Source of the DNA: Psychrobacter sp. Ps6
GTDB lineage: Bacteria; Pseudomonadota; Gammaproteobacteria; Pseudomonadales; Moraxellaceae
DNA length: 64,000 nucleotides
NCBI RefSeq assembly: GCF_022129235.1
Contig: NZ_JADQAI010000006.1
Location: 1 to 64,000, forward strand
Reading direction: 5' to 3'
Position 1 is the first letter of the stretch. Each line of letters starts with the position of its first letter. Of the stretch, positions 57,153-64,000 are shown piece after piece. Below the pieces are notes generated by a model. It made no database searches. It was not told the origin of the DNA and saw nothing but the letters and a program-made list of their open reading frames with translations. The position numbers and the translations under genes were made by a program.

Positions 57153-57184
57153 AAAAGCCTCCAACGATAACGTCAGAGGCTTTT
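57153..57184 (-). terminator. Terminator of gyrA
   Basis: AAAAGCCTC pairs with GAGGCTTTT; ACG/CGT re-pair inside around ATAA, with a two-base internal mismatch on each side. A T-rich tract follows on the minus strand. It lies 51 bases after the gyrA stop. Confidence 0.88.
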
Positions 57185-57234
57185 TTCTAGAACAATGATC
57201 AGAAACTAGACTGAAAAGCTAACTACCAAGACTA

Positions 57235-60042
57235 TTACTCGTCATCATCTACTGCATCATTGTCCAATGTGTAATCGTTGGCAATATCGATAACGTCGTT
57301 GGCATCGCTCAAAGCGGTATTGTCAGTTGCGGCATCGATATCTATCTGCTCTTGGCCGTCTACGGAGAAAGTCCCATCTTCTTTCATCGCATCGACTAAT
57401 TCATCATCGCCCTCTTCGTGCTCAACACGCGCCATAGCGACTAATTTTTCATCTTTTGACAGACGAATGAGCGTGACACCCTGTGTATTACGACCAGAGC
57501 TAGCGACATGCTCAACTGGCGTACGTACTAGCGTTCCTTTGTCAGAGATTAAAATAATATCATCAGTAGCGTCAACCTTGGTCGCTCGTACCAATGCGCC
57601 ATTACGCTCACTGGTCTTGATAGCAATTACACCGCCACCACCACGATTTTGCGTATTGAACTCTTCGATAAGGGTACGCTTACCAAAGCCGTTTTCACAA
57701 GCAATTAAGATTTCATGTACATCATCTTCGATAACGACCAATGATTTGATAAATTCATCAGCAGCCAGACGCATACCGCGAACACCTTTCGCTGTACGGC
57801 CCATCGCACGAGCATCATTCTCATCAAAACGAATGGCTTTACCACTTGAAGCAAATAGCATCACTTCTTGGCTACCATTAGTAATACGAGCGCTGACCAA
57901 TTTATCACCATCTTCTAGACCAACCGCGATCAAGCCGTTCGAGCGAATATTGGCAAACTGCTTAAGTTCTACCCGCTTTACTGTACCATTAGCCGTGGCA
58001 AAGAATACGAAAGGTGGCTCTGCTTGATTGCTATCTTCTACCGAATCGTCATCATTGCTATGCGCTGATACCTCACCTACTACTGATGTATCTTCTACAA
58101 TTTTTGGAATTGGCAATATCGTCGTCACTGTCTCATCGCTATTTAAACCAATCAAATTCACCAATGGACGGCCACGAGCACCGCGACTGGCAATCGGCAC
58201 TTCAAAGCCACGTAAGCTAAAGACACGCCCGCTGTCAGTGAAACACAAAACAGTCGAATGCGTTGATGTCACGACTAAATGGTCAATCACATCATCTTCT
58301 TTCATCGCCGTTGCAGACTTACCTTTGCCGCCACGTTTTTGTGCGACGTAGTCATCAATTGGCTGAGTTTTTGCGTAACCCGTACGTGAGACGGTCATCA
58401 CAACGGTTTGCTCAGGAATCAGGTCTTCACGACTAAAATCCATACGTGAGTCGATGATGTCGGTACGGCGCTCATCACCAAAGTTATCACGAATCTCAAT
58501 CATCTCATTAGAGATAATGCTCATGAGCTTATCAAAATCACCAAGAATAGACTCTAAATGAGTGATTTCGCGTAGTAAGTCTTGATATTCTTCAGTCAAT
58601 TTATCCTGCTCAAGGCCCGTTAGGCGATGCAATTGCATATCTAAAATCGCATTGACCTGCTCAAGGGATAAACGATAGCGCTCTTGTCCTTCAATCAGAC
58701 CAAACGGCGCTTTAGGATCTTCACCTTCGATAAATTCAGGACGTACAGACTGACTGCCAGCAGCGGTCAACATCGCAACGACACTACCTGAACCCCACGT
58801 ATTATTCAATAAACTTTCGCGTGCGAGTCCACGGTTTGCAGACGCTTTAATCGTCGCAATAATTTCATCGATATTGGCTAGTGCGACCGTTAGACCTTCG
58901 AGCAAATGACCACGAACACGGGCTTTGTTCAATTCATAAATCGTACGGCGTGTCACCACTTCTTGACGATGACGGACAAATGCAGCGATAAGCTGACGCA
59001 AGGTCAATAGCTTTGGCTGACCATTATCGAGCGCCACCATGTTGATACTAAAGCTAGACTCAAGCGGCGTTTGCAAGAACAAGTTATTGACGATAACTTC
59101 AGCCGTCTCACCGCGACGTAAGTCAATAGCGATACGCATACCGTCTTTATCAGACTCATCACGGATTTCGCTAATGCCTTCTATTTTTTTATCACGGACA
59201 AGCTCTGCGATACGCTCGATGAGTTTGGCTTTATTGGCCTGATAAGGCACTTCGGTAAATACGATACGCTCGCGGTCACGGTTGACGCCAGTATTACTCA
59301 TCGGCTCGATATGATAGCGACCACGAATATGCAGACGACCTTTACCCGTACGATAAGCATCTAAAATGCCAGCGCGACCATAGATAATACCGCCGGTTGG
59401 AAAATCAGGGCCTGAGATGTGTGACATCAGCTCTTCAGCTGAGACTTGTGGATTTTCAGCATAGGCCAAACACGCATTAATCACTTCGGTCAGATTATGC
59501 GGTGCCATATTGGTCGCCATACCAACAGCGATACCCGTCGCGCCATTGACCAATAAGTTAGGAATACGCGCTGGCATCACGCTTGGCATGCGCTCAGAGC
59601 CGTCGTAGTTGTCTTCCCAATCGACTGTGTCTTTGTCCAAATCAGCCAGCATCTGGTGGGTCAGTTTGGTCATACGTACTTCGGTATAACGCATCGCTGC
59701 CGGAGGATCATCATCGATCGAGCCAAAGTTACCTTGACCATCAACCATTGGATAACGCAAGCTAAAATCCTGCGCCATACGGACGATGGCGTCATAGACG
59801 GCAATATCGCCATGTGGATGGTACTTACCGATCACATCACCGACCACACGGGCTGATTTTTTGTACGGTTTATTATAATCGTTTGATAGCACGTGCATGG
59901 CATACATCACGCGGCGGTGTACAGGTTTGAACCCATCACGCACATCAGGCAGCGCACGCGAGACGATCACGCTCATCGCATAATCCAAATACGACTGCTT
60001 TAGTTCATCTACGATGCCAATAGGACTGACCGATTCGCTCAT
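57235..60042 (-). CDS. gyrA: DNA gyrase subunit A
   Basis: Type II topoisomerase subunit that breaks and rejoins DNA. 935 residues from ATG 60042 (MSESVSPIG), chosen for AAGGAG seven bases upstream; the frame runs 19 codons further. The active-site Tyr is in [11 protein letters not shown] (about 119). The C-terminal wrapping domain carries the GyrA-box ([13 protein letters not shown]) and ends in an Asp/Glu-rich tail of about 55 residues. The quinolone-resistance region reads [20 protein letters not shown], with Ile at residue 80 where E. coli has Ser83. An acidic insertion ([17 protein letters not shown]) lies within the C-terminal propeller. Otherwise typical. Confidence 0.97.
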   Translation of the reverse strand: MSESVSPIGIVDELKQSYLDYAMSVIVSRALPDVRDGFKPVHRRVMYAMHVLSNDYNKPYKKSARVVGDVIGKYHPHGDIAVYDAIVRMAQDFSLRYPMVDGQGNFGSIDDDPPAAMRYTEVRMTKLTHQMLADLDKDTVDWEDNYDGSERMPSVMPARIPNLLVNGATGIAVGMATNMAPHNLTEVINACLAYAENPQVSAEELMSHISGPDFPTGGIIYGRAGILDAYRTGKGRLHIRGRYHIEPMSNTGVNRDRERIVFTEVPYQANKAKLIERIAELVRDKKIEGISEIRDESDKDGMRIAIDLRRGETAEVIVNNLFLQTPLESSFSINMVALDNGQPKLLTLRQLIAAFVRHRQEVVTRRTIYELNKARVRGHLLEGLTVALANIDEIIATIKASANRGLARESLLNNTWGSGSVVAMLTAAGSQSVRPEFIEGEDPKAPFGLIEGQERYRLSLEQVNAILDMQLHRLTGLEQDKLTEEYQDLLREITHLESILGDFDKLMSIISNEMIEIRDNFGDERRTDIIDSRMDFSREDLIPEQTVVMTVSRTGYAKTQPIDDYVAQKRGGKGKSATAMKEDDVIDHLVVTSTHSTVLCFTDSGRVFSLRGFEVPIASRGARGRPLVNLIGLNSDETVTTILPIPKIVEDTSVVGEVSAHSNDDDSVEDSNQAEPPFVFFATANGTVKRVELKQFANIRSNGLIAVGLEDGDKLVSARITNGSQEVMLFASSGKAIRFDENDARAMGRTAKGVRGMRLAADEFIKSLVVIEDDVHEILIACENGFGKRTLIEEFNTQNRGGGGVIAIKTSERNGALVRATKVDATDDIILISDKGTLVRTPVEHVASSGRNTQGVTLIRLSKDEKLVAMARVEHEEGDDELVDAMKEDGTFSVDGQEQIDIDAATDNTALSDANDVIDIANDYTLDNDAVDDDE

Positions 60043-60622
60043 ATACACTCCTTCACTCACATTTTTTTCTAACGTTGACACATCGCTTATAGCACCCATA
60101 GATCATATAAAAATACTGCCACATAAATGGGCAGTCATGATCAAAATACATACCATAAAAAAACACTGCTACACGTGCAAAACAATAGGAAAATAGCGAT
60201 AGTTTTAATGTTTAATAAAAGAAGCTATTTTAGCACAAATTTGCTGATTTAGGGGGTTCTGGCTGCCATTAAAATCAAGCCAAGCGGTTCATTCACAGTG
60301 ATATTTTGAATTATTGACACACACTAAAATAATTTTAGTAGCAGGTTTTTTTTGATTAACTGATTTTGCTATTTTTACAGACGAATTTACCATCTGCAGA
60401 GCAATGAGATACTCTGCCCACCTTACCTGAACAGAACCTACCAATTGTTCTAACATGAGCTAATGGTTTTCATAACCGTGCTATTTTCATGATAAGTATA
60501 TTACGGTTTAAATCATGTTAATGAGGCTATTTTTTTAGTGACGCTGGACAAAAAAATCCTAAGCGTTACACTAACTCATCTTTTATAGAACTCAAATAAC
60601 GACCTAACAGGCTACTTTTATT
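60043..60622. other. Long divergent intergenic region between gyrA and the small membrane protein gene
   Basis: About 580 bases without a credible gene. It includes the gyrA leader and promoter region (minus) and the promoter of the downstream pair (plus). TTGACA at 60314-60319 is a perfect -35 hexamer, but no good -10 follows at the right distance; instead a palindrome lies there (60323-60339, listed separately). No RNA gene recognised. Confidence 0.45.
60323..60339. promoter_or_regulatory. Palindrome ACTAAAAT-A-ATTTTAGT next to a TTGACA hexamer, candidate operator
   Basis: Perfect 8-bp arms around a central A (60323-60339), beginning three bases after TTGACA (60314-60319). Placement just inside a promoter-like element suggests a repressor site; the regulator and the promoter direction are unknown. 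Confidence 0.4.
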
Positions 60623-60904
60623 ATGGATATCCTTCTTGCGATTGTTTGGATTTTAGCAATGGTGCTATATAGCTTTTCGAGTGATTATGTTGCTAGCTTT
60701 CCCAACCATAATAATCGCGCTATCCCTTATGTCCGTTGGGGAGCACTTTTAGTCGCTATGGCTTTATCAGCATATTTAGCAAAAGCCTATCAAGAAAACC
60801 TACAAGGCAACGGTATGTGGGTATTTGTTATCGTCGTATTTGTCATTATTGTTTTAGCCAAGATCGTTTTTAAATGGGTCATTAATAGACGTTTGAAACG
60901 CTAA
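60623..60904 (+). CDS. Small membrane protein of unknown function, upstream of cmoM-like gene
   Basis: 93 residues with three hydrophobic segments (DILLAIVWILAMVLYSF, VRWGALLVAMALSAYLA, MWVFVIVVFVIIVLAKIVF) and a basic tail (KWVINRRLKR). No family recognised. The methyltransferase gene begins 46 bases after the stop in the same direction, so co-transcription is likely, although a functional link is not evident. Codon use and helix layout favour a real protein. Confidence 0.7.
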   Translation: MDILLAIVWILAMVLYSFSSDYVASFPNHNNRAIPYVRWGALLVAMALSAYLAKAYQENLQGNGMWVFVIVVFVIIVLAKIVFKWVINRRLKR

Positions 60905-60950
60905 ATGTTCTTATTGCTCTCAACCTCTCATCTATTGATCTGAATGCCTT

Positions 60951-61808
60951 ATGACAACTGAACATCAAAACAACCAACTTGACCAAAACCAAGCCACAGC
61001 ACCAGAAGGTACACGTGCCGATCGTAGCTTCGATGCCATTGCCGATCATTTTGAAAAAAAGGTCTACGGCGGATTAAAAGGAGAGATTAGACTGGCAGTA
61101 TTACGCCGTGACATTTTTGAATATAGTGCGCAGATAAGTGAAGCGCTTGGGCGACCGCTGCGTATCTTAGATGTGGGTGCAGGGCTTGCACAAATTGCCA
61201 TAGAGCTTGCTACTCAAGGTCATAGCGTAGTCATCAATGATATCTCAGCAAATATGCTTGAAAAGGCAAAAGCAAACGCTGAGCAAATCGATCAAGAGCT
61301 AGACATCACATGGTATGTATGCCCTTATCAAGCGCTTGAAGAAACGCTAGCTAAAGAAGAAAGCAATAAGTTTGATTTGATCATGTCGCACGCGCTACTC
61401 GAATGGCTGGCAGAGCCCGCTGCCGTCATGGACTTCTTTGATCAATATCTAACAGATGATGGCGCGCTGTCTTTGTGCTTTTACAACCCTGCAAGCTTCG
61501 ATTATCGCAATCTTATCATGGGAAATTTTAATTTACTCGATAATACAGACTATAAGGCAGACAATAAGAAAAGCCTCACACCCAATCATCCTGTTGCTAA
61601 AGAAGAAGTTGAGTCTTGGTTAAAGGCACATGACTATCAGACGGTACGTAGTAGTGGTCTACGAGTATTTCATGACTATGCACCGCTCAAGCGTGGTGGC
61701 CATAACGACCCAGATGCGGTGATAAGAATGGAGTTACGTTACTCACAGTTAGAACCGTACAAATGGCTTGGACGGTATTTGCATATTCTGGCTAAACGGT
61801 ACATTTAG
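60951..61808 (+). CDS. cmoM: SAM-dependent methyltransferase, CmoM-like (tRNA cmo5U carboxyl methylation)
   Basis: 285 residues. The entry segment RSFDAIADHFEKKVYGGLKGEIRLAVLRRDI resembles CmoM (old name SmtA), which methylates 5-carboxymethoxyuridine-34 of tRNA. SAM-binding motif LDVGAGLAQIAIELA (about 75), acidic loop NDISANMLEKAKANA, and DLIMSHALLEWLAEPAAVM follow as in that family. The first 25 residues are polar and extra. The tRNA-Leu(UAG) in this window reads codons of the kind modified by this pathway. cmoA/cmoB are not in the window. Symbol given with moderate confidence. Confidence 0.82.
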   Translation: MTTEHQNNQLDQNQATAPEGTRADRSFDAIADHFEKKVYGGLKGEIRLAVLRRDIFEYSAQISEALGRPLRILDVGAGLAQIAIELATQGHSVVINDISANMLEKAKANAEQIDQELDITWYVCPYQALEETLAKEESNKFDLIMSHALLEWLAEPAAVMDFFDQYLTDDGALSLCFYNPASFDYRNLIMGNFNLLDNTDYKADNKKSLTPNHPVAKEEVESWLKAHDYQTVRSSGLRVFHDYAPLKRGGHNDPDAVIRMELRYSQLEPYKWLGRYLHILAKRYI

Positions 61809-61827
61809 ACAACCGCTCAAAGGTTGT
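61809..61827. terminator. Short hairpin between convergent cmoM and ABC transporter genes
   Basis: ACAACC / GGTTGT with a seven-base loop directly after the cmoM stop. It lacks a T-run, so its terminator function is weak. Confidence 0.3.
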
Positions 61828-61835
61828 AAAGGCTG

Positions 61836-63161
61836 CTAAACGTCTTCATCAACCCTCGATGATCTGTCATATTCTGACCAAGTGGTGGCATTGACTTCTT
61901 TTTCATCAAATACCACCACATGCTCTAACAATGGCAAGATACCAATATGAGAGCCAATTGCATGATTATGATGGCTGGCAACTAGTGATAATACGGTCTG
62001 TCCGTCATCCAATTGCAATCGATATAAATAATTGGCACCGCGAAAAACCCGCCCAATCACCAAGGCTGTCTGCGTACTGTCATCATCATGAATGATATCA
62101 TCAGGGCGCACGAGTACTTTAATGGGCGTGCCATTGGGATAATCATACGCGCAATATTGTGGTTGTCCTGATTCATCGTAGACTTCCATGCGGCGATAGA
62201 TATTACCCAGCGCCGTCTCAACATGGCCTTCTTTGATGATACCGTCTATCATCGCGCCTTCGCCGACAAACTCAGCGACAAAAGGACTGACAGGCTCATG
62301 ATACAGCTCGCTTGGTGTTGCCCACTGTACCAATCTGCCCTTGTCCATGACCCCGACTTTATCTGCTAACGCAAACGCTTCGTTTTGATCATGAGTGACC
62401 AAAATCGCAGTAGTATTGGTACGTTTAAGAATATCACGGACATTCATTGCTAAGGATTCACGTAATACCACGTCTAGGTTGGAAAATGGCTCATCAAGTA
62501 GTAGTAATTTAGGCTTCGGTGCGAGTGCCCTTGCAAGCGCCACACGCTGCTGCTGACCACCGGATAGCTCATTTGGGCGTTTGTCCGCATGCTCAGTCAG
62601 TTCGACTAGGCTTAGCATCTCTTGTACTCGTGCTTTTTTATCAGCTGCTGACCATTTATTAAGGCCAAAGGCAATATTCTTGGCCACGCTCAAATGACCA
62701 AAAAGCGCATAATCTTGAAACACCATCCCCATGCCGCGCTTGGCTGGCGCCACGGCAAATGATTGGCGAGCTGTTTTTTCCGTTAGACGCTGATTGTTTA
62801 AATAAATAGTACCGCCGCGGCTTTGCTCTAAACCTGCGATCGCTCGTAATGCCGTGGTCTTGCCGCAGCCGCTATAACCTAAGAAGCATCCAATCTCTCC
62901 TTGCTCTAATACTAAAGACATACCATTGACGACGATGGTATCGTCATAGCCAACAATTAGGTTTTGTACACTAAAATAAGGATTGGTCGCGATAGTGCTC
63001 TCAGTATCTTGGCTCACAGTATCGGCTTGTTTTACAGGCTTGTTGGGTTGAGATTGAGCTGTCCGAGTTTGCACGACTGGTGATTTTTTGACAGGAGTAA
63101 TGCGTGCTCCAGTCTTTACGGACTGAGCGCCTGATGAGTCGTTCATTGAATCAGTGTACAT
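61836..63161 (-). CDS. Ferric-iron-type ABC transporter ATP-binding protein (FbpC-like)
   Basis: 441 residues from ATG 63161 (MYTDSMNDS); ATG 63146 and a frame extension to 63254 are alternatives. Walker A reads LGYSGCGKTTALRAIAG, the Q-loop MGMVFQDYALFGHLSV, the signature LSGGQQQRVALARALA, Walker B LLLLDEPFSNLD, and the switch His is in ILVTHDQNEAFALAD. A TOBE-type C-terminal domain follows (IKVLVRPDDIIHDDD). The 65-residue Gln/Thr/Lys-rich N-terminal extension before NPYFSVQNLIVGYDD is unusual for the family. Order permease then ATPase with an adjacent FbpB-like gene suggests ferric iron (or another inorganic ion) import. Confidence 0.88.
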   Translation of the reverse strand: MYTDSMNDSSGAQSVKTGARITPVKKSPVVQTRTAQSQPNKPVKQADTVSQDTESTIATNPYFSVQNLIVGYDDTIVVNGMSLVLEQGEIGCFLGYSGCGKTTALRAIAGLEQSRGGTIYLNNQRLTEKTARQSFAVAPAKRGMGMVFQDYALFGHLSVAKNIAFGLNKWSAADKKARVQEMLSLVELTEHADKRPNELSGGQQQRVALARALAPKPKLLLLDEPFSNLDVVLRESLAMNVRDILKRTNTTAILVTHDQNEAFALADKVGVMDKGRLVQWATPSELYHEPVSPFVAEFVGEGAMIDGIIKEGHVETALGNIYRRMEVYDESGQPQYCAYDYPNGTPIKVLVRPDDIIHDDDSTQTALVIGRVFRGANYLYRLQLDDGQTVLSLVASHHNHAIGSHIGILPLLEHVVVFDEKEVNATTWSEYDRSSRVDEDV

Positions 63162-63275
63162 AGACAATCCCAGTTCGCTATTAGTAGATACAATTTTGGG
63201 TAAAGCAGTAAAAATTATAATATAAGTTGGGTTACGCGCCATCGAATGTGGCAAATGTATACAAAGAAATCGCGG

Positions 63276-64000
63276 TTAGCCCTGTTTGTCACTTTGACGC
63301 AATAATATCCAAACAGGAAGCAATCCAACCAGTACAATCAATAGGCTCGGTAGTGCCGCCCGTCCCCACATGCCTTCGCTCGTCATTTCAAACACTCGCA
63401 CCGCCAGCGTATCCCAGCCCTGCCTGCGTGTCATCAATGTAATCGGCATCTCTTTCATCACTTCGACAAACCCCATTAATAATGCCGTTAGCACCCCAGG
63501 GCTGAGCACTGGTAGCATCACATGACGCCAACGCTGGTAAGCACTGTCACTAAGCAGTTTTGCTGCTGCTTCTTGATTGACGGTCAGGCGCTGTAACTGC
63601 CGATCCACTGGCTGAAAACTGACCGTCATAAAACGTGTCGATAAGGCCAATAGCATGACAATGACACTGCCAGAGAGCACTTGCTGCGAGGTGATACCAA
63701 AGGCAATCATTTGATTGTCTAGCCACGCAATGGGGATAAAAATACCCACTGCCAATACCGTACCCGGCACGACGTAGCCTAAATTGGCCAACGTGGTCAT
63801 CAGTTTGGTCGATTTATCAGGATATTGCCGCTTAATCCACGCAATAATCACTGCCAAAAAAGCAATAAAAAGCGTGGTCATACTAGCAATCATAAGGCTG
63901 TTAGTCACAAAATCAATATAGCGCGCATCAAAATCTTGGCGAAAATTTAATGCTGTCCAATAAATCAGCTGCAAAAACGGTATTAGAAAAGCCAGTAAAA
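63276..64000 (-). CDS. Ferric-iron-type ABC transporter permease (FbpB-like), partial, runs off the right edge
   Basis: C-terminal part of an inner-membrane permease; the frame stays open through the last base of the window (LLAFLIPFLQLIYW), so the start lies beyond 64000. About 241 residues visible with six helices. The EAA loop that contacts the ATPase is EAAAKLLSDSAYQRWRHVML followed by LPVLSPGVL, and FVEVMKEMPITLM is typical of the FbpB/ThiP-like group. The stop is 114 bases before the ATPase start, so the two form an operon; a periplasmic binding protein gene would be expected further upstream, outside the window. Confidence 0.88.
   Translation of the reverse strand, partial: LLAFLIPFLQLIYWTALNFRQDFDARYIDFVTNSLMIASMTTLFIAFLAVIIAWIKRQYPDKSTKLMTTLANLGYVVPGTVLAVGIFIPIAWLDNQMIAFGITSQQVLSGSVIVMLLALSTRFMTVSFQPVDRQLQRLTVNQEAAAKLLSDSAYQRWRHVMLPVLSPGVLTALLMGFVEVMKEMPITLMTRRQGWDTLAVRVFEMTSEGMWGRAALPSLLIVLVGLLPVWILLRQSDKQG

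Overview
The window is a stretch of chromosomal core genome from a gammaproteobacterium. Protein styles point to Moraxellaceae, most likely Psychrobacter: moderately AT-rich DNA, long acidic and Asn/Ser-rich extensions on envelope proteins, a cyanide-insensitive-type cytochrome bd oxidase, AmgK-MurU peptidoglycan recycling, and NtrB/NtrC next to rimO. This assignment is inference; there is no rRNA marker in the window. I see no prophage, plasmid, CRISPR or complete insertion sequence. The only hint of a mobile element is a reading-frame tail and small dyad at the extreme left edge.

Left part (1-31 kb): tamB and tamA (translocation and assembly module) lie on the minus strand. They are followed by an LplT-like MFS transporter, coq7 (ubiquinone hydroxylation), a secreted TPR-like protein, a large lipoprotein alpha/beta hydrolase, and a cydA-cydB-DUF2474 oxidase operon. 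Next come murU and amgK (minus), divergent from lptD-surA (outer-membrane biogenesis). The section ends with an exo/endonuclease/phosphatase protein, asd, a SOUL haem-binding protein and tgt.

Middle part (31-47 kb): a sodium:neurotransmitter-symporter family transporter is followed by a long minus-strand envelope cluster. In transcription order it reads rimO, pyrH, frr, uppS, cdsA, dxr, rseP, bamA, lpxD, fabZ, lpxA, and it ends at a strong hairpin. It links ribosome recycling, isoprenoid and undecaprenyl synthesis, phospholipid synthesis, OMP assembly and lipid A synthesis. The skp/ompH gene usually found between bamA and lpxD is absent, and lpxB does not follow lpxA.

Right part (46.5-64 kb): ntrB-ntrC, tRNA-Leu(UAG) with a consensus promoter, a Ser/Thr kinase-like protein divergent from a DUF815 ATPase, rnz with a small membrane protein, a GST, and two tandem RarD-like permeases. 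Then come gyrA, a small membrane protein with a CmoM-like methyltransferase, and an FbpC/FbpB-type ferric ABC transporter cut by the window edge.

Most of the window is ordinary housekeeping and I did not find a convincing new multi-gene system. The best leads are: a large acidic insertion inside the third POTRA domain of TamA; isoleucine at the quinolone-resistance hotspot of GyrA; a tandem permease duplication that seems to have copied the gyrA terminator with it; a cluster of AATTTAT inverted repeats upstream of cydAB; and two unexplained perfect palindromes.
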